DNA from: Centipeda artemidis DSM 19719
GTDB lineage: Bacteria; Bacillota; Negativicutes; Selenomonadales; Selenomonadaceae
Length of the DNA stretch: 64,000 nucleotides
Reading direction: 5' to 3'
NCBI RefSeq assembly: GCF_000426665.1
Contig: NZ_AUFU01000010.1
Location: forward strand, 31,881 to 95,880
The translations under genes and the position numbers were made by a program. Positions 34,727 through 44,504 of this stretch are shown here, one piece after another (the first letter of the stretch is position 1; every line of letters begins with the position of its first letter). Below the pieces are notes generated by a model. It was not told the origin of the DNA and did no database searches. It worked only from the letters and a program-made list of their open reading frames with translations.

Positions 34727-36646
34727 ATGGTAAAGCTGACACTGCCGGATGGATCCGTTCGCGAGGTAGAGTACGGAACGACATTATTGGATGTCGTCAA
34801 ACAGATGAGCAATTCGCTCGCAAAAAAAGCCTTGGCGGCAAGTCTCGACGGGAAGACGGTTGATCTCATGACGCCCGCGACGCAGGACGCTGCGTTTCAG
34901 GTACTCACCTTTGAGGATGCGGGCGGCCGGCTTGCCCTGCGTCACACCTGCTCACACATCATGGCACAGGCGGTGAAGCGTCTCTATAAGGACTGTAATG
35001 TGCAGCTCGCGATCGGTCCTGCGATCGAGAACGGCTTCTACTATGACTTTGACATGGAGCACCGGCTTACGGATGCCGATCTGCGCGACATTGAAAAGGA
35101 AATGAAGAAGATCGTCAAGGAGAACCTGAAACTCGAGCGCCGGGAGATCCCGCGGAGCGAGGCGATCGCCTACTTCAGGGAGAAGGGCGAGAACTACAAG
35201 GTGGAGTTGATCGAGGATCTGCCTGAGGACGTGACAATCTCGACCTATACGCAGGGCGAGTTCACCGATCTCTGCGCAGGCCCGCATGTCCTCTCGACGG
35301 GAAAGGTCAAGGCGATTAAGCTCCAGAGCATCGCGGGGGCATATTGGCGCGGCAGCGAAAAGAATAAGATGCTTCAGCGCATCTACGGCACGGCGTTCGA
35401 AAAGCAGGAAGAACTCGACGCGTACCTCCATATGCTTGAGGAAGCGGAAAAGCGCGACCATCGGAAACTCGGGCGCGAGCTCGATCTCTTTAGCCTGCAC
35501 GAGGAGGGACCCGGCTTCCCGTTCTTCCATCCGAACGGCATGATCCTGCGCAACGAACTCCTGAACTACTGGCGCGAGGTGCATCGCCGCTACGGTTACA
35601 GTGAAATCAGCACGCCGGTCATTCTCAGCCGTAAACTGTGGGAGACGTCCGGTCACTGGTTCCACTATCGCGAAAATATGTATACGACGCAAATCGACGA
35701 AGAGGACTATGCGATCAAGCCGATGAACTGCCCCGGCTGTATGCTCGTCTATCGCTCGCAGCTCCACAGCTACCGCGACCTGCCGCTGCGGCTCGCCGAA
35801 CTCGGTCTCGTCCATCGGCATGAGCTCTCCGGTGCACTGCACGGACTCTTCCGCGTGCGGAACTTCACGCAGGACGATGCGCATCTCTTCGTGACGCCGG
35901 ATCAGATCGAGGGCGAGATTCAGCACACAATCGACCTCTTTGATGAGGTGTACCGCACGTTCGGGCTTTCGTACAAGGCGGAGCTCTCCACGCGCCCCGA
36001 CGACTCGATGGGTTCGGACGAGATGTGGGAGCTGGCGACAAGTGGTCTGCAAAAAGCGCTCGAGAACCGCGGTCTCGATTACATCGTCAACGAGGGCGAC
36101 GGCGCGTTCTACGGGCCGAAGATCGACTTCCACCTGCGCGACTCGATCGGTCGTACATGGCAGTGCGGCACGATCCAGCTCGACATGAGCCTGCCGGAGA
36201 AATTTGACCTGACCTATGTCGGTGAGGACGGGGAGAAACACCGCCCCGTCATGCTGCATCGCGTCGTCTACGGCTCGATTGAGCGGTTCATCGGTATCCT
36301 CATCGAGAACTTCGCGGGGGCGTTCCCCGTGTGGATGACGCCCGTGCAGGTACGCATCCTGCCCATCACCGAGCGCCATGCAGAGTACGCAGAAGAGCTG
36401 CGCAAGCGCATGTTCGACCGCAGCATCCGCGTAGAAGTGGATAACCGCAACGAAAAGACGGGGTATAAGATTCGCGAGAGTCAGGTCAAAAAGACGCCCT
36501 ACACGCTCGTCGTCGGCGATCAGGAGCAGGAATCCGGTACCGTCGCCCTGCGCAAGTACGGCGAGAAGGACAGCACGGTCATGTCCGCGGACGACTTCAT
36601 CGCGTTTGTAGAGAAAAAGATCGCCGAGCGCTCGCCCGAGTATTGA
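34727..36646 (+). CDS. thrS: Threonyl-tRNA synthetase
   Basis: 639-residue class II synthetase of standard length. The N-terminal TGS domain (about 1-62, LPDGSVREVEYGTTLLDVV) is followed by the editing domain with HTCSHIMAQAVKRLY and LCAGPHV. The catalytic core has FPFFHPNGM, PMNCPGCMLVYRS (zinc cysteine), the RELPLRLAELG-type motif 2 and HRVVYGSIERFIGILIE motif 3. A C-terminal anticodon-binding domain follows. The ATG at 34727 has GGGAGGAG upstream. It is transcribed from a promoter inside the previous gene through a leader hairpin. Its stop codon lies within the -35 of the infC promoter. Confidence 0.96.
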   Translation: MVKLTLPDGSVREVEYGTTLLDVVKQMSNSLAKKALAASLDGKTVDLMTPATQDAAFQVLTFEDAGGRLALRHTCSHIMAQAVKRLYKDCNVQLAIGPAIENGFYYDFDMEHRLTDADLRDIEKEMKKIVKENLKLERREIPRSEAIAYFREKGENYKVELIEDLPEDVTISTYTQGEFTDLCAGPHVLSTGKVKAIKLQSIAGAYWRGSEKNKMLQRIYGTAFEKQEELDAYLHMLEEAEKRDHRKLGRELDLFSLHEEGPGFPFFHPNGMILRNELLNYWREVHRRYGYSEISTPVILSRKLWETSGHWFHYRENMYTTQIDEEDYAIKPMNCPGCMLVYRSQLHSYRDLPLRLAELGLVHRHELSGALHGLFRVRNFTQDDAHLFVTPDQIEGEIQHTIDLFDEVYRTFGLSYKAELSTRPDDSMGSDEMWELATSGLQKALENRGLDYIVNEGDGAFYGPKIDFHLRDSIGRTWQCGTIQLDMSLPEKFDLTYVGEDGEKHRPVMLHRVVYGSIERFIGILIENFAGAFPVWMTPVQVRILPITERHAEYAEELRKRMFDRSIRVEVDNRNEKTGYKIRESQVKKTPYTLVVGDQEQESGTVALRKYGEKDSTVMSADDFIAFVEKKIAERSPEY

Positions 36647-36671
36647 CAACAACGGTAAATTGTGATAATAT
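36643..36671 (+). promoter_or_regulatory. Promoter of the infC-rpmI-rplT operon
   Basis: TTGACA (36643-36648), 17 bases, TAATAT (36666-36671). The -35 contains the thrS stop codon. Confidence 0.82.
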
Positions 36672-36677
36672 GCCTTT

Positions 36678-36772
36678 TGTTGAAAGCAGAAGCCACCGCT
36701 TCTCACCTGCGGGCAAAGATGTCCGGCGGGTCGATATGGAACTTTTTAGGGTGGCTTTATGCCGCCCTTTTC
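36678..36772 (+). ncRNA. L20-type leader with intrinsic attenuator ahead of infC
   Basis: A leader of roughly 140 bases separates the promoter from infC. It contains AGAAGC-CACC-GCTTCT (36688-36703) followed by CACCTGC, typical of Firmicute infC leaders, and a terminator AGGGTGGC/GCCGCCCT with four T at 36748-36772. In relatives, ribosomal protein L20 binds the leader and favours termination. The L20-binding fold itself was not modelled. Confidence 0.65.
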
Positions 36773-36821
36773 TATTGCCGGATGGCACTGCGGTGCATCC
36801 AAAACAGGAGGTGTTCTTGCC

Positions 36822-37403
36822 ATAAGCAGGGAATCTTTGCGAATCAATGAGGAAATCCGAATCCGCGAGGTGCGTGTCACCGGTGCGGCGGGGGAACAGC
36901 TCGGCATTATGCCGACGATCGAGGCACTTCGCATGGCGGAGGAACAACATCTTGATTTGGTCGAGGTTGCGCCCAACGCAAGACCGCCCGTCTGCCGCAT
37001 CATGGACTTTGGGAAATTCCGCTATGAGCAGCAGAAACGCGAGAAAGAAGCGAAAAAGAAGCAAAAGACCATCAGCATCAAAGAGGTCAAGCTCCGTCCG
37101 AACATCGACGAGCATGATTTCAATGTGAAGCTGAAAAATGCGCTTCGCTTCGTCGAAGAGGGCAACAAGGTCAAAGTGACGATCATGTTTCGCGGAAGAG
37201 AGCTCTCCCATCCGGAACTCGGGCGCGTGGTTCTGGATCGCGTCTCCGAGCGGATGGGAGACCTCGTGAGCATCGAGCGCGGGGCAAAGCTGGAGGGGAA
37301 GAACATGACCATGATTCTCTCCCCGAAGGCGCAGAAGCCCGCCAAGGTGTCAAAGCCCGCGAAGCAGGAAGATAAAGGAGGAAACGACGATGCCAAAAAT
37401 TAA
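36822..37403 (+). CDS. infC: Translation initiation factor IF-3, probable ATA start
   Basis: 193 residues with the two IF-3 domains: [14 protein letters not shown] at the N-terminus, the linker-proximal [30 protein letters not shown], and the C-domain [14 protein letters not shown] with [14 protein letters not shown]. No ATG, GTG or TTG in frame fits the family N-terminus. ATA at 36822 lies 10 bases after AGGAGG, just where the family begins. infC genes often use rare start codons so that IF-3 can limit its own translation. An ATG at 36759 lies inside the leader attenuator and is rejected. The C-terminal tail is Lys-rich. Confidence 0.9.
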   Translation: MSRESLRINEEIRIREVRVTGAAGEQLGIMPTIEALRMAEEQHLDLVEVAPNARPPVCRIMDFGKFRYEQQKREKEAKKKQKTISIKEVKLRPNIDEHDFNVKLKNALRFVEEGNKVKVTIMFRGRELSHPELGRVVLDRVSERMGDLVSIERGAKLEGKNMTMILSPKAQKPAKVSKPAKQEDKGGNDDAKN

Positions 37404-37587
37404 GACGCGCCGCGCAGCTGCAAAGCGCTTTACCGCCACGGGGAGCGGCGAGTTCCGCCGCAACAAGGCATACAAGAGGCACATTCTCGAGAAGAAGTCC
37501 CCGAAGCGCAAGCGCAATCTGCGCAAAGCTGCGCTCGCCGATACGTCGGATTACAAGCGTATCCGCAAGATGCTCCCCTACGCATAA
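37390..37587 (+). CDS. rpmI: 50S ribosomal protein L35
   Basis: 65 residues, the standard length. [20 protein letters not shown] and the [10 protein letters not shown] motif identify L35. The start overlaps the end of infC by 14 bases, with AAAGGAGG as Shine-Dalgarno inside infC. Confidence 0.96.
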   Translation: MPKIKTRRAAAKRFTATGSGEFRRNKAYKRHILEKKSPKRKRNLRKAALADTSDYKRIRKMLPYA

Positions 37588-37641
37588 TTGGGGCATATAT
37601 GAAAACCCAAGTCTGATGGGTAGGAAACAGGAGGAATCGCA

Positions 37642-37995
37642 ATGCCAAGAGTAAAGAGCGGTGTCACAGCGCATCGTCGTCATAAAAAGATCCTAAAGCT
37701 CGCCAAGGGCTACCGCGGCGCACGCAGCAAGCAGTTTAAGAAGGCCAATGAGACAGTCATGAAGGCGCTCTATTACGCCCGCCGCGACCGCCGTGCGAAG
37801 AAGGGAACGTTCCGACGTCTCTGGATCGCGCGTATCAATGCCGCTGCACGTGCGAACGGCATATCGTACAGCCGTCTGATCGCAGGCCTGACGAAGGCAG
37901 GCGTCGAGGTCAACCGCAAGATGCTCGCCGATCTCGCCGTTGCAGATGCGGCTGCATTTACGCAGCTCGTCGCCGTGGCGAAGGAAAATCAATAA
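37642..37995 (+). CDS. rplT: 50S ribosomal protein L20
   Basis: 117 residues, the standard length. [51 protein letters not shown] and [16 protein letters not shown] are family blocks. L20 is probably the autoregulator of this operon through the leader. AGGAGG precedes the ATG. Confidence 0.97.
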   Translation: MPRVKSGVTAHRRHKKILKLAKGYRGARSKQFKKANETVMKALYYARRDRRAKKGTFRRLWIARINAAARANGISYSRLIAGLTKAGVEVNRKMLADLAVADAAAFTQLVAVAKENQ

Positions 37996-38004
37996 GACGG
38001 GAGT

Positions 38005-38042
38005 GCGTTCGATGAGTCGATAGATTCATCGGACGCTTTTTT
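38005..38042 (+). terminator. Terminator of the infC operon
   Basis: GCGTTCGATGA pairs with TCATCGGACGC (one wobble) and six T follow. The U-tract ends three bases before the ATG of the next gene. Confidence 0.85.
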
Positions 38043-38045
38043 AAC

Positions 38046-38879
38046 ATGAAAAAACTTGAACGCATCACAAGCAAATCCAACAGGCTTGTACGCCTTGCCC
38101 ACGCTGTTGTGCATATGCCGAAGCGAGCGAAAAAAGAAGGGCTCTTCGCGGTGGAGGGGCTGCGCCTTGCCGAATCAATAATGCAGTCCGAGTGGCGCAT
38201 ACGCTTTGCGTTCTTTACCGATCGCGGCGGTGAAAGCCTGGCTGCCGCACAGCTCGTCGAGAAATTGTGTGAGCGGAGGACGCCTGTCTATCTTATTTCA
38301 GATGAACTATGTGCCGCGCTCTCGGATACCGATACGCCGCAGGGGGTTCTTCTCATTGCAGAACGTGATCCGGATACACCGTTGAAGAGGTTTATGCGGC
38401 CGTGTTCCAATGAGCCTCATCCTCTTTATGTCGTTCTTGATCGCGTGCAGGATCCGGGGAATGTCGGAACGATTCTGCGCACGGCCGTTGCTGCGGGGGC
38501 AAGTGGAATTGTCCTCCTGCGCGGCTGCGCGGATATTTACAATAATAAAGTTGTGCGCGCGGCGATGGGCGGTCTTTTTTATATGAATGTTGCTCAGGGC
38601 GTCGAAGAAAAAGATTTTTTGCAGTGGGCGCAAGAGCGGTCGCTGAACCTTTACGCTGCCGCATGTGATGACATGGCGCAGGAACATATTCATACGGATT
38701 TCACCAAAACGACCGCCGTTGTATTTGGGAATGAAGCGAACGGTGTATCGTCTGTGATTCTTGCACGTGCGCGGCGTGTCTATGTCCCCATGTTTGGACC
38801 GGTGGAATCGTTGAACGTCTCTGCTGCGGCTGCGGTGATTCTTTATGAGTGTGTTCGCCAGCGCATATTTGTTGAATAA
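38046..38879 (+). CDS. TrmH/SpoU-family RNA 2'-O-ribose methyltransferase
   Basis: 277 residues. A SpoU_sub_bind-like N-terminus (ITSKSNRLVRLAHAV, FAVEGLRLAESIM) precedes the knotted SPOUT domain: [44 protein letters not shown] and VPMFGPVESLNVSAAAAVILYE. It methylates rRNA or tRNA; the target cannot be read here. Oddly, the ATG lies three bases after the U-tract of the infC-operon terminator and no Shine-Dalgarno precedes it. The next Met (codon 24) would remove conserved residues. Confidence 0.88.
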   Translation: MKKLERITSKSNRLVRLAHAVVHMPKRAKKEGLFAVEGLRLAESIMQSEWRIRFAFFTDRGGESLAAAQLVEKLCERRTPVYLISDELCAALSDTDTPQGVLLIAERDPDTPLKRFMRPCSNEPHPLYVVLDRVQDPGNVGTILRTAVAAGASGIVLLRGCADIYNNKVVRAAMGGLFYMNVAQGVEEKDFLQWAQERSLNLYAAACDDMAQEHIHTDFTKTTAVVFGNEANGVSSVILARARRVYVPMFGPVESLNVSAAAAVILYECVRQRIFVE

Positions 38880-38885
38880 AGATAT

Positions 38886-38931
38886 AGGGCTGCTGCATAA
38901 ACACATTGTGTCCTATGCAGCAGCCCTTTTT
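38886..38931 (+). terminator. Bidirectional terminator between trmH-like gene and trxA
   Basis: AGGGCTGCTGCATA (38886-38899) pairs perfectly with TATGCAGCAGCCCT (38914-38927), then T run. It serves the convergent genes on both strands. Confidence 0.88.
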
Positions 38932-38968
38932 GTTGTATGCGTCAATTGGGGGGCGTATCGTATGGGGA

Positions 38969-39280
38969 TTATTTGGGCAGGAAGGAAAGCACCCTTTCTC
39001 TCGAGACAAGACCGATGGATTCGTTTATAATCTCTCCGGAATCAAAAAATAGGAGGGCAGGGAGACTCATGATACCGTATCTTTCGGCGATATTCGGAGC
39101 GTCGTCCACATTCAGCTTGCAGACCTTAATATTCGGGTACTCATCTGCAATTTCCTCCAAGATCGGCGCCAGCATCCGGCAGGGCGTACACCACGACGCC
39201 CAAAAATCGACGATTACAAATTTCTTGTCCTGCAAAACCTCGGCATCAAATGTCTCCTCCGTCAATTCAATAATACCCAT
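38969..39280 (-). CDS. trxA: Thioredoxin
   Basis: 103 residues, standard thioredoxin fold and length. The active site is FWASWCTPCRMLAP, that is WCTPC instead of the usual WCGPC, which may shift the redox potential. The cis-proline block is MSLPALLFF. Cytoplasmic disulfide reductase. It is convergent with the methyltransferase gene and has a GGGAGG Shine-Dalgarno. No thioredoxin reductase is adjacent. Confidence 0.93.
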   Translation of the reverse strand: MGIIELTEETFDAEVLQDKKFVIVDFWASWCTPCRMLAPILEEIADEYPNIKVCKLNVDDAPNIAERYGIMSLPALLFFDSGEIINESIGLVSRERVLSFLPK

Positions 39281-39516
39281 AAGTGAGCCTCCCTTAGAAT
39301 ACGATTTTATGTTCCGTTGTTTCCATCATATCAGAGAATACATTTTTTTCAAGGTTTTTGTAAAATTTTTTAGGAAAAAAGGCTTAATTATATACTTTTA
39401 TTAATATCCGGCAAGGGGATATGCTGTTGAACGGTTGCATGAAGCGGCGATCCGTAATATAATAATGAGAAATAACTATGGGTATCGGTTCGGGATAGAA
39501 AAGCGAGGCAGGATTT

Positions 39517-41208
39517 ATGAGCGGGAAGAAGAGGATCACGTTGAGCCCCGTGCTTAAAGAGCATAAATTCATCTACGATTTGATGAAAAATACGACCTCT
39601 GACTACGCATTTATGATGGATCCGGTGGAGGGCATTTTCCTTGCCTCACCTAGTTTTGTGCAGGCATACGATCTCCCCGCGGAGACGCTCGAGAATATCA
39701 GCGGAGTTCTTGAGCCGTTTGTTTATATGCAGGATCGTAAGCCTCTCGCTTCGCTCTTTGCCTCGGTGAACAGCCTGACCGAAGGCAGGGAGCGGCAGCT
39801 TGATTTCCGTATGCGCGACGCAAAGGGGAATCTCTCGTGGCTGCGTCTCAAAGGAAAGATTGGTCTTGCGAAAGACGGCACGCCGAATCTCTTTGCCGGA
39901 ACGATCAGTCAGCTCGCACGGCGCAACTCTGCAGATTCCGTAACGGGGCTCCTCAACCGCTATCAGTTCATTGAGGATCTGACGGCGGCGCTTCGTACAG
40001 CGCGCGAGACCGGCGGGAGCGGAGGACTCCTCGTTATGGGCGTTGATAATTTCCGCACGGTCAACGAAGCGTTCAACCACGAGGTCGGCGATATTATCCT
40101 GCGTCAGATCTCGGAGCGTATTCTGCAAAATATTCCGCGCGGACTCTCCCTTTATCGCCTCGACGGTGATGAGTTCGGACTCATTTACCCCGATGCGGAC
40201 GAGGAGATGCTGACGGAGTTCTTTATCCGTGTGCAGCGCGAGTTTGCACATCCACAGGTCTACGACGGGCGGCAGTACATCGTGACTGTCTCTGCGGGCA
40301 TGGTATTCTATCCGCAGTCCGCGCGCGATCCGCTCATCCTGCACAAATACGCGCAGGCGGCGCTCGACGCTGCAAAGTCGGGCGGGAAGAACCGGCTCAG
40401 TGCGTTCTCAAAGGAAGTCTATAACCGCTGGCTGCGCTCCCTGACGATACAGGAGCAGATTCTTCAGGATGTCAAGGCGGGCTGCCGGAACTTTGAGCTT
40501 TACTTCCAGCCGCAGGTGGCGGGAGACGACCGGCATATCGTCGGTGCGGAGACGCTGCTCCGCTGGAAGAACAGCAAGGGCCGCATGGTTGCGCCGATGG
40601 AGTTCATCAAGATTCTTGAGGAAACAAAGACCATCGTACCTGTAGGCCGTTGGATCTTTGAACAGGCGCTGCGTACGTGCAAGGAATGGCGGCGGAGCAT
40701 TCCAAATTTCAGCATGAGCGTCAATATGAGCTATGAGCAGATTAAGGACCTATCCTTCCTCGAATTCATTGACGACTGTCTGAAGCGGCACGATATGCCG
40801 CCCGATTCCGTTGTCCTCGAGCTGACCGAGAGCAAGATCGTCGGCGATATGAAATTTGTCAACGCGCGGTTTGACGCGTTTCGCAGTCACGGTATCAAGG
40901 TGGCGATGGACGATTTCGGAACAGGGTATTCCTCGCTCGCTTCACTGAAAAATCTCAACTGCGACATCGTAAAAATCGACCGCGCATTCGTCATTCGGAT
41001 TCTTGAAAATCACTTCGATCAGAAACTCGTCGAGTATACGGTGGATCTCTGTCACAGCATCGGCATGACGACCTGCATCGAGGGGGTGGAGCGACCAGAG
41101 GAGTACGACTGTCTCGTAAAGATCTGCAAGACGGATACGATACAAGGGTATCTCTTTGGACGTCCGGAGCCGCAGGAGGCGTTTGAGAAAAAGTTCTTGG
41201 GGTTGTAA
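39517..41208 (+). CDS. PAS-GGDEF-EAL c-di-GMP signalling protein
   Basis: 563 residues, cytoplasmic. A PAS-like sensor is at about 15-135. The GGDEF domain (about 140-300, [14 protein letters not shown]) has a DGDEF active-site loop in RLDGDEFGL, a departure from GGDEF. The EAL domain (about 310-560) has ETL in the first motif, then [23 protein letters not shown] and QGYLFGRP. The key EAL acids E, D and K appear kept, so phosphodiesterase activity is likely and cyclase activity uncertain. Its stop overlaps the queF start by one base (TAATG). Confidence 0.88.
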   Translation: MSGKKRITLSPVLKEHKFIYDLMKNTTSDYAFMMDPVEGIFLASPSFVQAYDLPAETLENISGVLEPFVYMQDRKPLASLFASVNSLTEGRERQLDFRMRDAKGNLSWLRLKGKIGLAKDGTPNLFAGTISQLARRNSADSVTGLLNRYQFIEDLTAALRTARETGGSGGLLVMGVDNFRTVNEAFNHEVGDIILRQISERILQNIPRGLSLYRLDGDEFGLIYPDADEEMLTEFFIRVQREFAHPQVYDGRQYIVTVSAGMVFYPQSARDPLILHKYAQAALDAAKSGGKNRLSAFSKEVYNRWLRSLTIQEQILQDVKAGCRNFELYFQPQVAGDDRHIVGAETLLRWKNSKGRMVAPMEFIKILEETKTIVPVGRWIFEQALRTCKEWRRSIPNFSMSVNMSYEQIKDLSFLEFIDDCLKRHDMPPDSVVLELTESKIVGDMKFVNARFDAFRSHGIKVAMDDFGTGYSSLASLKNLNCDIVKIDRAFVIRILENHFDQKLVEYTVDLCHSIGMTTCIEGVERPEEYDCLVKICKTDTIQGYLFGRPEPQEAFEKKFLGL

Positions 41209-41699
41209 TGGCAAGAGAAAAGACACAGGAAGGTTTGACACTGCTTGGTGAGCAGCGTACCGACTACGGCTACGACTATACGCCCGAGGTGCTGGAAACC
41301 TTTGCGAATAAACATACGGATCATGATTACTGGGTGCGGTTCAACTGCCCCGAGTTCACGACGCTCTGTCCCATCACCGGGCAGCCGGACTACGGGACGA
41401 TTTACATCTCTTACATGCCCGCCGAGCGCATGGTGGAAAGCAAATCGCTGAAGCTTTACCTTGTCAGCTTCCGCAATCACGGGGATTTTCACGAGGATGT
41501 TGTGAACGTTATCATGCGCGATCTCATCGCGATCATGGCACCGAAGTACATCGAAGTGCAGGGCAAATTCCTCCCGCGCGGCGGTATCTCCATTGATCCG
41601 TATGCGAACTATGGCATCCCGGGGACGAAATACGAAGCGCTCGCATGGGAGCGTCTATCGCAGCATGACCGCGTCCCGGAACGCGTGGACAACCGCTGA
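41208..41699 (+). CDS. queF: NADPH-dependent 7-cyano-7-deazaguanine reductase
   Basis: 163 residues, the short (YkvM-type) QueF. It reduces preQ0 to preQ1 in queuosine synthesis. The catalytic cysteine is in [16 protein letters not shown], the family motif, with E in the [10 protein letters not shown] substrate-binding motif and a HxxFHE-type segment ([10 protein letters not shown]). It is coupled by overlapping stop/start codons to the genes on both sides. Other queuosine genes are not in the window. Confidence 0.95.
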   Translation: MAREKTQEGLTLLGEQRTDYGYDYTPEVLETFANKHTDHDYWVRFNCPEFTTLCPITGQPDYGTIYISYMPAERMVESKSLKLYLVSFRNHGDFHEDVVNVIMRDLIAIMAPKYIEVQGKFLPRGGISIDPYANYGIPGTKYEALAWERLSQHDRVPERVDNR

Positions 41700-42526
41700 T
41701 GGCAGGGCAGAAGCGAATCGCCCTCATCAACGACGTCACGGGATTTGGACGCTGCTCGGTCACAGTGCAGCTTCCCGTTATTTCCGCGATGCGCGTGCAG
41801 GCATGTCCTCTGCCGACGGCGATTCTCTCCGTGCACACGGGATTCCCGCATCACTATCTCGACGACTATACCGAGCGTATGCGCCCCTATATGGAGAATT
41901 GGCAGGAGAACGGGCTGACCTTTGATGCCATTTTGACGGGGTTCCTCGGATCGGAGGCGCAGATTGACGTCGTGCTTGAGTGTATCGCACGGTTCAAGGG
42001 GCGGGAGACGATTCTCGTCGTCGATCCCGTCATGGGGGACAACGGCAAGCTCTATTCCTCCTATACGCCCGCGCTTTGCGTGAAAATGCGGCGGCTCATC
42101 CCGTATGCGGACGTCGTGACGCCGAACCTTACGGAGGCATGTCAACTGCTCGGGATTCCGTATCCTGAGGGCGGATGGACGGATGACGAGATGCTGGAGC
42201 GTATGGCGGCGGACATTGCAGCGATGGGACCGCGCGACGTCGTTATCACGGGACTGCACGCGGGGGAGCGGATCAAAACATATCTCTATGAATCTGGTAA
42301 AGGGCGTTCCTTTGACAACGAGAAGATCGGCCGCGACCGCTCGGGATCAGGCGACGCGTTCGCCGCAATCATCGCGGCATCACTCGTGCGCGGCATCCCC
42401 CTCGAGACGGGCGCACGCCGCGCGGCAGACTTCATCGGGCATTGTCTGACGTATGCGGAGGAGTTAAATTTGCCGTGGAATTGGGGGCTTCCTTTTGAGG
42501 AGTACCTCGCGGAACTTACAATGTGA
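41699..42526 (+). CDS. pdxY: Pyridoxal/pyridoxamine kinase
   Basis: 275-residue ribokinase-fold vitamin B6 kinase. INDVTGFGRCSVTVQLPVI, LPTAILSVHTGFP, VVDPVMGDNGKLYSSYTP, TPNLTEACQLLG and the anion hole RSGSGDAFAAII are PdxK/PdxY-like. It salvages B6 vitamers to pyridoxal phosphate. The start overlaps the queF stop by one base. Its stop codon lies inside a copy of the GTGACGCGGGATTTT repeat. PdxK versus PdxY naming is uncertain. Confidence 0.85.
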   Translation: MAGQKRIALINDVTGFGRCSVTVQLPVISAMRVQACPLPTAILSVHTGFPHHYLDDYTERMRPYMENWQENGLTFDAILTGFLGSEAQIDVVLECIARFKGRETILVVDPVMGDNGKLYSSYTPALCVKMRRLIPYADVVTPNLTEACQLLGIPYPEGGWTDDEMLERMAADIAAMGPRDVVITGLHAGERIKTYLYESGKGRSFDNEKIGRDRSGSGDAFAAIIAASLVRGIPLETGARRAADFIGHCLTYAEELNLPWNWGLPFEEYLAELTM

Positions 42527-42554
42527 CGCGGGATTTTCGCGCCTACCGTCGTCA
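42523..42554 (+). repeat. Copy of the GTGACGCGGGATTTT repeat at the end of the pyridoxal kinase gene
   Basis: Begins GTGACGCGGGATTTTCGCGC and ends CGTCGTCA. It matches the 26100-26130 copy at nearly every position and includes the TGA stop codon of the kinase gene. Confidence 0.75.
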
Positions 42555-42620
42555 TGGAGGAAGCCCTCGTATCGTGGGCGAACCCGGCAAGTAATGCCTT
42601 TCAAACTTAATAAATATCGT

Positions 42621-42661
42621 GGGATCGGATACGCCGCGCGGCGCGTCCGATTCCTTTCTCA
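42621..42661 (+). terminator. Long hairpin ahead of the radical SAM gene
   Basis: GGGATCGGATACGCCGC pairs with GCGGCGCGTCCGATTCC (two wobbles, one mismatch) and is followed by TTTCTCATTT. Likely terminator of the queF-pdxY unit. Confidence 0.75.
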
Positions 42662-42689
42662 TTTCTGTGTATCATTTTAGGAGTATATT

Positions 42690-43349
42690 ATGATCGTCTA
42701 TGCAACGCATCGGGGCGGGCGTTATCTCCCTATAGAGGAGAGCCTGCGCGAGCAGCCGACAGGGAAGCGCAGTATCTATGTCAACATCACAAACGATTGT
42801 AATTGTGACTGCGTATTTTGCCTGCGCAGCATGAAGGAGATGGCGAAAGAATCCTCCCTCTGGGTGGAGCATGATCCGAGTACGGGGGAAATCCTTTCCG
42901 AACTGGAGCGGCTACCGTGGGAATATGTCGGTGAGATCGTTTGCTGCGGATTCGGCGAGCCTCTGATGCGTCTTGAGACCGTGCTTGACGTCCTGCACTA
43001 TGTGAAGGAAAATCATCCCGATGTACCGACGCGTGTCAACTCCAACGGGCTCGGGGAACTGGAGCACGGATGCGAATTTGCAGAGCGGTTCAAGGGGATT
43101 CTCGATACCATCTCCATCAGTCTCAACGCATCGAATGCCGAACGCTATCTCGCTCTTACGCGCTCGCAATTTGGCATACAGTCCTTCGAAGCGATGCTCA
43201 CCTTCGCCGAGCACTGCAAGCCCTATGTGCCGAACGTCATCCTCACCGTTGTCGAAAAGGTCGAGGACGCGGAAGAGATCGCGCTCTGTCGTAAAATCTG
43301 CGATGAGAGGGGCTTGACACTACGCGTGCGCCCCTATGAAGAGAGCTAA
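42690..43349 (+). CDS. Small radical SAM protein, TatD-linked type
   Basis: 219 residues. The [4Fe-4S]/SAM motif Cx3Cx2C is in NDCNCDCVFCLR. GFGEPLMRLETVLDVL (GGE-like motif) and RVNSNGLG follow. The N-terminus IVYATHRGGRYLPIE and overall size resemble the radical SAM proteins found next to tatD genes in many Firmicutes; no tatD is present in the window. The function of that family is unknown. The ATG is preceded by AGGAG. Confidence 0.8.
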   Translation: MIVYATHRGGRYLPIEESLREQPTGKRSIYVNITNDCNCDCVFCLRSMKEMAKESSLWVEHDPSTGEILSELERLPWEYVGEIVCCGFGEPLMRLETVLDVLHYVKENHPDVPTRVNSNGLGELEHGCEFAERFKGILDTISISLNASNAERYLALTRSQFGIQSFEAMLTFAEHCKPYVPNVILTVVEKVEDAEEIALCRKICDERGLTLRVRPYEES

Positions 43350-43358
43350 AGAAAGTAG

Positions 43359-44492
<1,134 letters not shown>

Positions 44493-44504
44493 GGAGGCGT
44501 AAGA

